DNA of 64,000 bases. Origin: Podospora bellae-mahoneyi (lineage: Eukaryota; Ascomycota; Sordariomycetes; Sordariales; Podosporaceae). Shown piece by piece: positions 42,460 to 54,154 of the stretch; position 1 is the stretch's first letter, and every line of letters starts with the position of its first letter. Made by a program: the position numbers and the translations under genes. The notes beneath the pieces were generated by a model that was given only the letters and a program-made list of their open reading frames with translations, did not search any database and was not told the origin of the DNA. The stretch is from NCBI RefSeq assembly GCF_035222275.1, contig NC_085883.1, positions 1,860,001 through 1,924,000 on the forward strand, given 5' to 3'.

Positions 42460-43644
42460 TCACTCCTCCTCCTCCTCGTCCTCACTATCATCCTCATCCC
42501 CCGGATCAGGCATCACAATCCTGTTCAAATGCGTCACAAACCCAACCATCCCCCCCACTACATCCATCACCTCCCCTTCCAAGCCCCCCTCCCTCGTCCA
42601 AACCCCATCATCCACCTTCTTCCAAACAGTATGATTCCTCAACTTGAGCAGCCGCATATCCCTATGCTCGGGATGAAACCCCTTCGGCCTGGTCTTGAGC
42701 GCGTTCCCTCTGTTCATCTCGGCGTACGCCGCCATTGCGTCTTGTTCCTCCTCTTCCCGATTTTTCTTCCCCTTTCCCCTGCCCTTCTTTTCCCCTTGCA
42801 GGAGGAAAATCCGCCTAAAGGCCGGTTCGGTGAGCGCCCTCCTCCATCGATCAGGCCGCTCATCAACACTAGCCCTCAGCCTCCCCAAAGCGGCCCCGTC
42901 AGGATGCCACAGCCCCCCACCCACAAAACTGTTCCCATCAGGTTCCACGTGAACATAATAACACGCATAGGGGCCCTTACGACCTGTCCTGCTGAACGCA
43001 GCCGAGAAGTGAGGCTTGTAAGGTGTGGGGTCGTTACTGAAACGAACATCCCGGTAAATTCTAAAGTTGACGTCCTTAAAAGGGAGCTCAGGCACGGTAG
43101 GGTCGAGCGAGGTGATTTTTTCGGTTAAGCAGGTGACGTAAGACTCCCAGTCGGCGAGAGCGCGGCGGTACTCCTTGTCGTGGAGCTTGAGCCAGGAGCG
43201 CTTGTTGTTGGCTTTGAGGTCCGAGAGAAAGAGGAGGGTGTTGGGGTGGAGGGCGTGGGGACGGTAGGGGGTGGTACCTTCGGGTCGGAGGGTAGGGAGG
43301 GGGGTGTATGTCACTTTTGGGGGGGCGTCGGAGTCGGAGTCGGAGTCTGATTCTGGTTTGGCTTCCTCTTGGGGGTTGTCTTTGAACTCGTTGTCGTCGT
43401 CTGGATCAGATTCAGGTTCGAGCTGCTTCTTGGCTTTCTTTGCTGGACGGCCTCTGCCGCGTCTTTTTGGGGCGGTTGGCTTGGCTTTGGCGAGGGGGTC
43501 TGGTGATTCGGAGTCTGAAGGGGAGGGGTCAAAGTATTTGCTGGTTTTGCCTGTGGATGATGACGCTGCGCGCTGGGGCCTTGACGTTGATACTGGCTCT
43601 TCCACTGCGGCAGCAGCGGCAGATTTGCGTTTTCGGCCGACCAT
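42460..43644 (-). CDS. DUF2461 (TIGR02453-type) protein
   Basis: A single exon of 394 aa. The first ~115 residues are low complexity with basic stretches (MVGRKRKS, PKRRGRGRPAKKAKKQ, the latter with an AT-hook-like GRGRP core) and acidic repeats (ESDSDSDSD). The conserved domain runs about 130-375: LFLSDLKANNKRSWLKLHDK, LPFKDVNFRIYRDVRFSND, PYKPHFSAAFSRTGRKGPYA, YYVHVEPDGNSFVGGGLWHP. This family occurs in bacteria and fungi and its biochemical role is unknown. Nuclear location is likely from the N-terminal extension. It ends in an acidic tail (DDSEDEEEEE). It is divergent from the dioxygenase gene across 687 bp. Confidence 0.9.
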   Translation of the reverse strand: MVGRKRKSAAAAAVEEPVSTSRPQRAASSSTGKTSKYFDPSPSDSESPDPLAKAKPTAPKRRGRGRPAKKAKKQLEPESDPDDDNEFKDNPQEEAKPESDSDSDSDAPPKVTYTPLPTLRPEGTTPYRPHALHPNTLLFLSDLKANNKRSWLKLHDKEYRRALADWESYVTCLTEKITSLDPTVPELPFKDVNFRIYRDVRFSNDPTPYKPHFSAAFSRTGRKGPYACYYVHVEPDGNSFVGGGLWHPDGAALGRLRASVDERPDRWRRALTEPAFRRIFLLQGEKKGRGKGKKNREEEEQDAMAAYAEMNRGNALKTRPKGFHPEHRDMRLLKLRNHTVWKKVDDGVWTREGGLEGEVMDVVGGMVGFVTHLNRIVMPDPGDEDDSEDEEEEE

Positions 43645-44331
43645 TCTGAAATGATTTGAGAAAGAACCGAATGAGGGTTGTGAGGGCCAATCGATCTAGG
43701 GGTCAATTTCTCTCCAAACAAGAGCTGATCTTTGTGACGGTTGCTCGATGACGTTCGCGATCCGAGGAATATTCCAGACGAGCGGAGATGTCATGGCAGT
43801 GCCGTGTTCTGTGTTCTGTGTCGCGAAAGCACGTGCCTCTTCTTTAATTGGATTATGTCGTCTATAACACTTGCCCCTCCTTTACCATCACCGACCAGAG
43901 ATGTCGAGCTACAAATCTATGTGCTTCATCAAAGTGAAGACACTGGATGCTTCAGGGTAGCATCGCAGCTATGGGAAAGCCACCCTTGGAGCATACATAC
44001 GTACGCCCCGTCGAGGATCTTTTGTGCGTGGATCTTCCCCAGAAACTACCCCAAACAGCCCCCGGATAGTCCCACACAAAAAGCTTTCTCTCTTTCCTTC
44101 TTTCTTTGAACATTTCCTGACAAGCAATTCTCGTCCTGCATCATCGCGCATTACCTACCCCACACTTTCTCTTCTTAAGAACTTCCCCAACCCCCAGCCT
44201 CCCCCGCGCATCTCCAACTCTGCTTTCTAACCTCACCTAACCCGCATCCTCAGCCATCCATCCCGCTTGACAACCCCATCCCTGCTATCCCACCCCTTTT
44301 CCAATCACTGTTCGCCTCTCCCATCCTCACC
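43645..44331. promoter_or_regulatory. Divergent promoter region, DUF2461 / PhyH gene
   Basis: A 687-bp gap separates two start codons. The + strand leader (44100-44331) is C/T-rich with no ATG near the start, the usual fungal leader style. No other gene is seen. Confidence 0.5.
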
Positions 44332-45255
44332 ATGACCAACCCCTCCCCCCTAACCCGGCTAACAACCCACGGCTACGTGATAATCCCCTCCTTCCTACCC
44401 CCCTCCACTCTCTCCGCCCTCCGCACCGCCTCATCCACTCTCATCTCCCTCTCCTCTGCCGGCCAATGGCCCCACGTCCGCACCACAGGCAAACAATTCC
44501 CCCCCTGGGACCCCTCCCTAGTCCCACACTCGGCCGGCATCTGGGGCGTCCAACACCTCCTCCACCCTTCCCTCCCCCTCCCCCCCTCCCAACGCGAGGC
44601 TTTTGTCAAGCTCTACTTCTCCCCCGCGCTGCTCTCCCTCTCCCGGGAAATCCTCTCCCTCCCTCCGCCTGACGGCCTGGTGATGGAACTGTTCAACCTG
44701 CTGTGTGAGCCCAGCGACGGGAAAGGGTTCGAGCTCTCCTGGCATAGGGACGACATTCCCGCCTCGGCGACGGAGGAGGAGGAACGGGAGAGGGTGTGTA
44801 AACCGGGGGAGGTGTACTCTCACACGCAGTGGAATTTGCCGTTGTATGACGACAGCAGTTTGGTTTTGGTGCCGGGGTCGCATTCGCGGCCGCGGACGGC
44901 AGCGGAGCGAGAGGCTGATCCTCATGGGGGTGATTTGGAGGGGCAAGTGGTGGTGGAGCTGAAGGCGGGCGATTTGGTGTTTTACGATAACAACATCCTC
45001 CATCGGGGGGTGTATTCGGGGGGTAAGCAACGGGTGACGCTCCACGGGTCGGTTGGGAGGGCGGATGGTGGGGGGGAGGGGATGAAGAAGCGGGCGAGGA
45101 ATGTGCTGCAGCACGGGGTTGGGAGCTGGGTTGAGCGGGCCGATTTTTCTTGTTTGGGGGAGGGGGAAGAAAGAAAGACGGCGGAGGGGATGAGGAGGAG
45201 GTTGGTCGAGATGGGGAGGGCTGCTGGAGAGGTTGGCTACTCGCTTGTCGGCTGA
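44332..45255 (+). CDS. Phytanoyl-CoA dioxygenase (PhyH) family protein
   Basis: A single exon of 307 aa. The family are Fe(II)/2-oxoglutarate oxygenases with a jelly-roll fold. The opening LTTHGYVIIPSFLPPSTLSA is the typical PhyH beginning. The iron ligands can be seen: HRD at residues 138-140 in SWHRDD and the distal His224 in NNILHRGVY, followed by KQRVTLHGS, whose Arg is placed to bind 2-oxoglutarate. SLVLVPGSHSRPRT is the conserved segment between them. The substrate is unknown; fungal members act on varied small molecules. There is no targeting signal of note and no clustered biosynthetic partner. Confidence 0.9.
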   Translation: MTNPSPLTRLTTHGYVIIPSFLPPSTLSALRTASSTLISLSSAGQWPHVRTTGKQFPPWDPSLVPHSAGIWGVQHLLHPSLPLPPSQREAFVKLYFSPALLSLSREILSLPPPDGLVMELFNLLCEPSDGKGFELSWHRDDIPASATEEEERERVCKPGEVYSHTQWNLPLYDDSSLVLVPGSHSRPRTAAEREADPHGGDLEGQVVVELKAGDLVFYDNNILHRGVYSGGKQRVTLHGSVGRADGGGEGMKKRARNVLQHGVGSWVERADFSCLGEGEERKTAEGMRRRLVEMGRAAGEVGYSLVG

Positions 45256-45830
45256 AAAGGAGGGATATAATCTAGTTTTTTTAAGTGCAGCGTATGGATA
45301 TCGCCCCTAGTTTCTCGAACTATGAGAATGAGCTGCTCGGACGGCTGTTTTTTTGGACTTCAGTCCGTGATTCAGCAAGATGTGCCAACCATGGAATACG
45401 CACAGCTGCTCTTTTGGCTCATCTAGAATAACTTCGAGAAAACCGCGGCGGCTCTCACGCCAACTCACTCCATCACATTTATTATTAACGGCCGGCAGGT
45501 GGCGGGTATCGAAGCAGCACACACACATAACCGTCTCAGCTACCTGGTTCCCCTCCCTCCTTGCTTCAACAGCAAAAGTATAAAAACAACAAAAAGGCAA
45601 TTGGTATCTCGTTCGGCAATTCATTACCGTTGGTTTCCCTTTCCCAAGCAACAAAAGCGCCCCGCAACACAAAAAAAAAAAGAAAAATAAAAAAAAAGGG
45701 ACAACAGATTCAACCCCAACTCGACTCAATATCGCCAAGCTTCCCGCGCAACCAAAGGCATGGTCATTTTCGTATTTCGTTATACCGTCGACTTCGTTCG
45801 TTTCGTTATGGAAGCCGGGGTGATGGGCAC
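45256..45830. other. Convergent 3' intergenic region (PhyH / Ala-rich gene)
   Basis: A 575-bp gap between facing stop codons, with an A-rich run near 45670-45700. No gene is seen. Confidence 0.55.
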
Positions 45831-46742
45831 TTAGGCAGTAGTGGTGGTGGTAGCCGCAGCAGGAGCAGCAGCCGAGGCAGGAGTGGCCTCGACAGCCGGA
45901 GCAGCAGCCGTCTCCTCCTTCTTCTCCTCGACAGCCGGAGCGGGAGCGGGAGCGGGAGCGGGAGCAGGGGTCTCCACGGCGGGAGCAGGAGCCGGCTCAG
46001 CAGCGACTGGGGCCGGAGCAGGAGCGGGGGTCGGCTCGGTGGCAGCTGTCGGAGCAGCAGCCGCGGCGGTGGTCTCAGCAGCGGGGGCAGCTAAACCTTA
46101 ATGTTAGCACATCTCAACTTTTGTTTTTCTTTTTACCGTCACAAAGATACGAACCAGCTGGGGCGGGAGCCTCCTCCTTCTTCTCCTCGGCAGCAGCAGC
46201 GGGAGCAGCTTCAGTAGCAGCTATTATTTGTTAGTTTTTTTCCAAGGTTCCTCTGACTTCCGAAATCAGACACAACTCACCAGCCGGAGTCTCAACAGGG
46301 GCAGCCGCAGGGGCCGTCTCGGTCTTGGTGGCCTCGGTGCCAGCAGTGGCAGCGGTACCAGCGGCCGCGGCGGGAGCAGCAGTGCTGCTCTCACCAGTAG
46401 CAGCAGCCGGGGCCGCCTCGTCCTTCTTGGCCTTCTCCGCGTCCTTCTTCGCCTTCTTCTCGGCCCGGCTCTTGAAGGCAGCCTTGAGCTTGCCCTTCAG
46501 GTTGTCGAGAGCGCCGAATGCTGTTTATGCGCCAAAAGCGGTTAGCTCACGATATTCCTCTTTTCCAGCCGCTTCTCGCTTCTCGCTTCTCTTGCCTTGT
46601 CCGACGCGACACATGGCTTCCGAGCATAGTCGCACACGAGGCAACGCCATCAAAATGGCCGAGGTGGACAAACAAGGCCGTCGCGATGGATGATCGAGGA
46701 GATAAAGCCAATGTGATGGGGAAACTTACGGATTCCAGGCAT
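45831..46742 (-). CDS. Small Ala/Pro-rich protein of unknown function
   Basis: Four exons, 46742-46730 (13 nt of coding), 46520-46281, 46220-46155 and 46090-45831, give 192 aa. The N-terminal ~40 residues are the only well-ordered part: MPGIPFGALDNLKGKLKAAF followed by a Lys-rich helix (EKKAKKDAEKAKKDE). The rest is disordered Ala/Pro/Thr/Glu sequence with PAPAPA runs and EEKKEE blocks at the end of exon 3 and in exon 4. No catalytic motif, signal peptide or membrane span is visible. I recall similar short Ala-rich MPGI-starting proteins in Sordariales but know no function. The third intron uses a weak donor (G|GTTCGT), supported by frame and by repeated composition on both sides. The 5' leader carries a GAA microsatellite. 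Confidence 0.75.
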
Positions 46743-46869
46743 GATGGCGGTGGTTGATGAGTATCAGCTAACGATGCTGGTCCAGTTATTGTTGAAGATG
46801 AAGGAAAGCTGCTGCGTTGTCGCAAAGCTGGCTGGGGCGTTGTCGTGCTCGTGTGTGGAAGAGAGGAGA

Positions 46870-46914
46870 GAAGAAGAAGAAGAAGAAGAAGAAGAAGAAG
46901 AAGAAGAAGAAGAA
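46870..46914. repeat. GAA trinucleotide microsatellite in 5' leader
   Basis: About fifteen GAA units (TTC on the coding strand) lie 128-172 bp upstream of the Ala-rich gene's start codon, so a pyrimidine tract sits in its promoter or leader. Confidence 0.85.
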
Positions 46915-47420
46915 GCAGTGGAACAGAAAAACTTCCGTGGTTGCAGCAAGCTGGGAGGAGAGGAAGAGAAGGAAAGAAGGAAGAAAAGGGGAAAAAGGCG
47001 GCTGGAGAGTAATGTCAAGGTTTATTATGTGAGGCGGGTGTGACCCTTAAAAAAGCGGATCATCGTGGCCCGCGCCGCCGCGCCTCATCAGACAACCACA
47101 ACCACCACACATATAACAACAATAGGATACCCCCATCAACAAGGCCGTCAGGTTCTATCAAGTTTCGGACCTGCTTTGGTATGTCTCCCTACTAGGACCT
47201 TGAAGAATCACCCGGGTCTGTGGCACCGACCCCCCAATGCACCTATCTGATGAAGGCAGGGCGCGGGGACAAGTTTGACAGCCAATTCACAGCTCCGGGT
47301 TCTCTCTGTTCAGTGGTACACATGCCACAGTCTGAGACAGGCCAAAAGCTTCCACCACATCTGTGAAAGAGGAAAATCCACTTTCCCCGCAATCGGACAG
47401 ACATGGGTTCCCATGGATGG

Positions 47421-47423
<3 letters not shown>

Positions 47424-47460
<37 letters not shown>
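47424..47460. repeat. TC microsatellite
   Basis: A near-perfect (TC)n run of about 35 bp lies in gene-free DNA. Confidence 0.85.
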
Positions 47461-47462
<2 letters not shown>

Positions 47463-47798
47463 TCTCACACACACACTGATATTTTTTGTTGAACGGGAGG
47501 GTCACGACACCCAGGTGGGCAATGATGCAAAGTGTGGTTTGTCAGAGGGAAAGCTTCAATGTTATTAGCATGCAGATTACAACCACAAAATCCCTGGTGA
47601 CGGAATCACAAAAAGGTACCAAAAAAGGCCTAAGCGAAATGTCAAAATGCATCCCACGAAAATACGAAGGCTTGCCTTTTGGATGCGACGGGCTAGCGAC
47701 GATCTCGATGCAACTGCAACTTCAACGGCGGGCGCAGGTGATATTAGATTGCCAAATATTAGGATGACGGGCGGTTAACATGATATTCCCTCTCCCTC

Positions 47799-47801
<3 letters not shown>

Positions 47802-47851
<50 letters not shown>

Positions 47852-47869
47852 ATATATATATATATATAT
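47802..47869. repeat. Compound TC-TA microsatellite
   Basis: A (TC)n run of about 46 bp passes directly into (TA)10 (47850-47869). Confidence 0.85.
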
Positions 47870-49548
47870 CAAGCATGAATAGCAGCACCCTTCGGGGTCC
47901 TGATGCTGCAGAAGGGGTCCAGCTTCTGCCGGTGGTCCAGACCGCTGATATTCTGAAACGGGGGGCAAAGCTGCCAAAGCCAAGTTCCAGTGTGAGGGAT
48001 AAGCATAACCCCCCTTGTCCGCCCCCACCTTGGGGTGGTTTGGGGCGATGGGATTGGTTTGGTTGGTGGTGTTTCGAGTTCAATTGATTCCCGCCCGTGT
48101 TCGTGTTGGGACGCGTTTTTTGACAATATTTTGTTTGAGGAGGAGGAGGCACTGCACCGCCTTGACATCAAGTCATAGCTCTGTGTCGTGTTCAGAACTG
48201 CAGCTGTCACGCAACCTGCATACGTCAGTTAGTTCACTTTCTAGGGCTCAATGAAGTTTGCTGCTACTGGTACAGAAAGGAGGGAGGCTGTGACAGATCC
48301 CAAACACGAGGAGAGAGAGTACTGGTATTCTCTTCAGCTCTCAGTCACCCTTCTGACTGTCAGGTCAGATACGTGTCTGCTGGGTATCATAGATTCCCTT
48401 CTTTTGATGAATTGCCTCTTCACCGTCTTACTTTCCCCCCAAGAATACCTGATTATGGATTATGCTAGCAACATGACACAACTCGTTACATCCTTCCAAG
48501 CCTACAACAATACAATGAATCACACCCCACTCTCAGGGGCAAACAAACAGGCACTCACCACCTCCCAGCAGCTTGGAAATGACTCTGCAAATAGTCTACC
48601 TCTCTTTCCCATTCACGTTTCAACTAATAAACCAACCACCACAGAAAGAAAACTCATCCCCGAACAAGAAAAAAAAAAAAAACTAGACGCCGCCCGGTTC
48701 AGGGAGGAGCCGACCGAGTTGACAAAGATGGATGAATCCAGAGCCAAGGCCGTGGAGGTGGAGATGGGAGAAGGCGGAAAATATCGAATGTCCAGGCCGC
48801 TGCCGGCCGAAAAATAATCGGGGTTTTGTCCGCTGTCTTGCGGTGCCCTGATGATGAGGAGGGAAGGAGCTGAGAGGTACCGAAGACGGTATGTTGGGAT
48901 GTGAAAGTTTCAGAGGGGAAAAAATAATGGGTAGGGAGAGCATACGACTTCAGAGACGTGATATGGTTAAGGTCCTAGTGGAAAAGGAAACATTTGGGAG
49001 ATGGGGATTACTGAATGAGCATCAAACAGCCGTAACCAACAGTCTCACCTTCCACACCATAAAGTTGTCATCTAATAGCCCAAGTGTCTACACTCCATCC
49101 GCAGTTTTATCTTCCGACAATCTTCACTAACCCCAGATTCTTGGACAAGACACGGCCACATAGGTAGGTAATAGGTTTATGGTTTTAATCAGCTAATATA
49201 TATGAATGGTATCATCAGCCTTTTGAATCGGGCAAAAGCAACAGCCCCAATCCAATTTCATCCTTCCCAACTCCTCCCTCCCTTCCTTATTGTGACCTAT
49301 CCTCGAAACAGACACACACACACACACAAAAGAAAAAACGTCTCGCTTCCCGCTCCCCTCCTCTAAAGCCAAGACTGTTCCAAACATTGTTCTTCTACCC
49401 TCCAAGTGTGGCAGCGGGTCTCATGATTCAGGTCACACAACAAACAACATCGTTCTTCCGAGCACACCCTTTATCCCACCAGCCGTAACCTTTCTCAATC
49501 CCAGACAAAGTACCCACTCCCCCTTCTACTCTTCGCAGTAGTGACCCC

Positions 49549-52500
49549 CTAATTCACCATCGCCTCCTGCTGCCCACTCCTCGCAGCAAACCAGCCCCCC
49601 CTCTCCCACTCTCCCGGCACATACAACGCCCTCTCCCTCACCCCATCATCCACAATCCCCTTCAACAGCTCCTCCAACCTCTTGAAGTCGATGGGCTTCA
49701 GAATCCACCCGTCAAATCCCGCATCAACATACGTGTCCTTTTCCCTCTCCACCAAGCTCGCCGAGACCGCAATGATTGGTATTCTCCCATGGTTCTGCGC
49801 AATGGCGGACAGTTCGGGGGGCTGGGGGCGGCTGCTCGATGTCTCGAATGTCCTGATCATCTTGGTGCTAGTAAGGCCGTCCACGATGGGCATCTGCTCG
49901 TTATTAGCAAAGGGTTGCGACCAAGGCAAGATGAGAGAAACATACCTGCATATCCATGAGCACCACATCATAGCCCCTAGGTTTCTCCCCATACATTGTC
50001 GCGCAATCTTCGCCGTTCAGCGCATGGGAAACCTTGTGCCCAGCCTTTTCCAACCGCTTCCTCAAAACCTTGAGGTTGATCGGATCGTCCTCGGCAACGA
50101 GGACTTCCAAGCCTGGCGTGGCAACAACCTCGCCCGCACTCGTCGAGGCGGCAACCTCCCGGGTGTCCTCTCGAACGTCAGGGGTGGGCGGTATTTCAAA
50201 AAGGATACCCGACGTCTCGCTCTGCTGAGGCAGCGATGGCTTGTCATGGTACTCGTCTGGTATGCGTACAGGTTTCAGCGGGGTCCTGGAGTCGTTGATG
50301 AACCGCACTCCCGGTGGGCTTTCGTGAGAGGCAGGGGGTTCGGTGAGAGGTTGTGACTGCTGTTTGATGTTGGTGGGAGAAGAGCCTGACCGAGTAGGTT
50401 CAGATGGCCTGACCCGCCTTGTAGGGCTCAGAGAGCGTGTTGCATGGCCGTCTTTGGTACCTGGTGCTGGTGGATTGTAATATGCGCCTCGGGAGCTCCG
50501 TCGTCGTTTGGCTAATTCAGGATCCAACTCGCCCCAGGTGATGGGTGTTTGGATAGCATCGATTAACCGTTCGGCGTCGCTCATCCCACTCTTGACACTG
50601 CTCTTGCTGGCTATGCTACGGTGGCTGTGCGTGCTTTTGGAGTCATCAAAGCTTTTCTTTGCTGATATCGACTGGTTGGTATGGGTGGATCCGCCGCTTC
50701 CCCTGTTGACGACGATGACCTCTCCGTCGGTGGGTCGAGGTGTCGACGCTGCCGCGACGGATCCAGTTCTGGAAGTCTCTGACAGGGCACCCGAGGCTGT
50801 CGCTGTCCCGTCTGCCGAGGCGGCATCCTCGGGAAGCTCAAACGGCAACTGCATAACAAAGCGAGATCCTTTGCCCGGCTCAGATTTGAGCCGAAGTTGG
50901 CCGTCCATGTTTCGCAAGATACGCGCCACTACTGCCAGCCCCAACCCAAGAGTTCTGTCCTTTTCCGGCTTTTCCTTATCGCGGACGCCCTCGAGCGGAC
51001 TGAACATATCGCCACCCTCATCCGTAGAGACTTGTTCGAGATCTCTAAACAAGGCATCGAGCTGGGTATTGCTCATACCCGAGCCCGTGTCCTGCACCAC
51101 GATCTCGACCCGAACTCGACGCTCAAGAAGTTCGGCCAGGTACAGCTCGACCCTGACATGACCGGCCGATGTGTGCTGCACGGCATTCGCTGTCACGTTG
51201 GCAACTGCCTGTCGGACGCGACGTTGGTCCCCATACACGAACTTTGGAAGCCCGGGATGCTCGATGAACTCGTATTCGATGCCCTTCCGCCTGGCGTCGT
51301 TTTTGAAGGGCTCCGTCCCTTCCCGGACGCAGGCTGGCAGGTCAAAAATCTCGTCCTTGACGAGCTCCTGGCCCTCCTCGGTTTTGGTGAGATCCAGCAG
51401 GTCATTGATGACATAAATCAACGACTTTGACGCCGAGTGGGAGCGTGACAGATTGTCTCTGGTTTCCTGATCCAGAGAGCCTTCCAGCGCGATCTCGAGG
51501 TAGTTAATGATGGCGTTGAGCGGCGTGCGCACTTCGTGGGCCGAGTTTGCCAGCAAGAGTCTTGTGAGCCGGCTGCTCTGCAGCGCCGCCTCCTTCTGCC
51601 GCCAGACCTCGATGAACTTGCCGTAGACCAAGCACAGCACTGCGGCCGTCTCGACCTGTTCCTCAGACCAGTCTCGGCTCTTGCCCACCACGGTCTCGTT
51701 CCACACCTTGAAACTCGTCCGCGGCTGGAGGTAGGCCTCTGTCCCTTCTTTAAAGGTTTTCTCGTACGGATTTCCCGCCCACTTGACTTCCTTGACCTGG
51801 CCCCTGCGGAAGAAAACGATGAAATCATTGCCGCCGATGCTCAAGGGGACGTATAGCAGGCCAGCGATGACCTGAAACCCGGGCGGGTAATGCAAATCGG
51901 GAAAGTCAACCTTGACGTCTTGCGTGGTGAGGACGGAGGTGAATTTCCGAAGCCGGAGATACTCGAGCATTGCCAGGGCCTCCTGAGAATGCTCAACCTT
52001 TCCTAGAATCTTGGTCTCTTCTCGAATAGAAAGCATTCCAAAATCGGCATCGAAGAGCTTGAGCAAGTCGTCGGAGGAGGCAATGATGTAGCCCGACGGG
52101 TTGTGTTCGGTGGGCACTGTGTTGATCAGTTTGCGAGCTTGCAGACGCGATGCGTAGGAGAGGCGTTCAATGTTGCGCGAAACTGTGTCGCCGACCAGCC
52201 GGCACATCTTTCTGATGGGAAACGAGACTCGCATGCCCTTGGGGCCATACGAGTGGCAGGCAATCAGCCCCCACAGGTCACCAAAGGCATTAGTCGATAT
52301 CGACATGGAGGAGCGAACAGCCATGTTGGCGAGGTATTTGAGATGAATTGGTGACATGGCCCGGAGATAGGAATGGGTCATGTCCAGGGGCACTTCGAGG
52401 TCCTCTGTCGACCGGCACACAATTCTGGCCGTTTCGAGGTCTCGATCATAGAGAAGGCGAACTTTGTTGAGCTTGTACAGTTCACGCGCCTGTTTCGGAA

Positions 52501-54154
52501 TGTCAGAGGCAGGAAAATGCAGTCCCTTGTACAGATCCCTGGTGAGTGCTGGGTCGACAAGCTCCGTGACCACCTTGCCGTTAAACATGGAATCGAACTG
52601 GTAAATCATGACGCGATGAAAACCTGTCAACTCTTTGACGATGCCCACCAGAATTTTAAGAAAGATCTCTAGATTTGGCGCGTTGGCGAGCTGTTCCTGC
52701 ACTTGGCTCATAATGTCGAACACCTGCATGGCGCCGGCCTCTCCCCTACGTTTTCGCGCGCTCCTCAACACCCGCAACGGTTTGCTCAAAATCTCGGTGG
52801 ACTCGGTGAGCTCTTCCAAGGTCGGGTTCGACTGCAGTGTATCCTCTGGCAGATTAAGCGTGTCTTCATCGACAGGGCGTAATGGATTTTGAAGGTCATT
52901 GTCCAACTCAAATTCGCACACGATGAGATTGGGATGTGCCGGGTTAGTGTGAATGGCACACCACAGCTTGACAGACTTGTCATGATTTGGCGGGCGGAGA
53001 GACAGACTGAAGACCTCGGGACCGTTGGTTGCTGGATCTGCATCCTCGTCTCTAATGAAGTCGACATGGTCCAGCAGATTATCGGCCTGCTCGTCGCTGA
53101 GGATATCCAGAAAATCGCCGAGTGCGAACAGCTCCTGAGGTCGGTACCCAATGATTTTTTGTGAGTTTTCACTGACGTGCCGTACTTGCAACCGGCCCTC
53201 GGCGTCTTCACGCAGGGTCAGAAGCATGCCAAACCCTTGGACCGCGCCAGGGGTATGAATGGGCTCATCTTCGCACCGCTGCAGTTTTCCGTCCCGCCCC
53301 GTGATGACGGCGTGTCCCTCATCCGTCATGACATGCGTGAAGCGAGTTGTGTAGAGCGAGTCGGGAATCGACGGGGCGATGGAGGATTTTCGCTCTGATA
53401 GGGTTTCCTCGGCGCGACTCAATGTTTCGGTTACGGCCTGCTCCTCGTCGGATGAATCGGCCAGAGAGAGCGGCATGGGATTGCCGTATCTTTCTGCGTC
53501 CGCTTGAATGCTGGAGAGCGACCCTGACACAGTCTGTTGTCGACGCTCTCGGGCAGTGGGAGCGGGCGGCGACCACGGAGCGGCTGCCGGAGTCACAGGC
53601 AGCGAAGCCGCAACTGCAGACCGGCCCCGTGCAAATGGAGTACGCTCCGAATGTAGCTCCAATTGTTTCCCATTGCCGAAACCTGGGGTCGGAGGGATTG
53701 GCGTGTGTCCTGGCTCTGAAAGCGACATCTTCCGTCGCGGTTCCTGCTCGCTCGACTTTCTCCCCATCGGCCCAGGCTCCCCAACACTGATGACGGATCG
53801 GATGGGAAAGACGCGATCTGTGGGATCCTGAGCGGTCCCCTGGCCGAGCTGGCGATCTTCAGACGCACTCCATGATGACACGGCGGTCGACATGGCCGTC
53901 GGCGAATGCGTAACATCACTTGGGATGGAAGTGCCTGTGTCAACATGGGTGGTTCCAGTTGTCGATGACTCGGTGCATACCTCCTCTTTGTCGCCCACGT
54001 CGGTGGCGATTCTGTCAAGTGTCGGTTTCCCATCCTCTTGGGCACATCCTTTTGGATCCATGCCGGGAAAGACGTCGTCGCGAGACCTAGTAGCCTCGTC
54101 GTTAGGACCAGCTTCCGCGGCAGACCGAGTTATACAATCATTCCCCTCGGACAT
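49549..54154 (-). CDS. phy: Fungal phytochrome, hybrid histidine kinase
   Basis: Exons 54154-49946 and 49893-49549, joined by a 52-nt intron (phase 0), give 1517 aa. Fungal phytochromes bind biliverdin and sense red/far-red light (and temperature), signalling through phosphorelay and stress-MAPK pathways. After a long disordered N-terminus (about 1-280), the PAS domain carries the chromophore cysteine Cys294 in LQRCEDEPIHTPGAVQGFG. The GAF domain contains FHRVMIYQFD, LHFPASDIPKQARELY and YLRAMSPIHLKYLANM; a PHY domain follows. The kinase H-box NSAHEVRTPLNAI has phospho-His873, and ATP-binding blocks are visible (VTANAVQHT, DTGSGM, LGLGLAVV). A receiver domain closes the protein (VAEDDPINLKVL, acceptor Asp1401 in VLMDMQMPIVDG, and ILKPID). 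The intron falls two residues after that Asp. All key residues are present. Confidence 0.96.

Larger units (their letters stand above)
46743..49548. other. Gene-free 2.8 kb: Ala-rich gene promoter to phytochrome 3' flank
   Basis: This holds the Ala-rich gene's leader (with a GAA tandem), TC and TA microsatellites near 47424 and 47802, an ATAGGTAGGTAATAGGT tract at 49160-49176 and a CACACACA run near 49314. Open frames such as 48251-48817 have no family features. Confidence 0.55.

Noticed and set aside
48251-48817. 188-codon + open frame
   Set aside because: Composition looks non-coding, there is no motif, and no promoter- or splice-like support; it is treated as chance.
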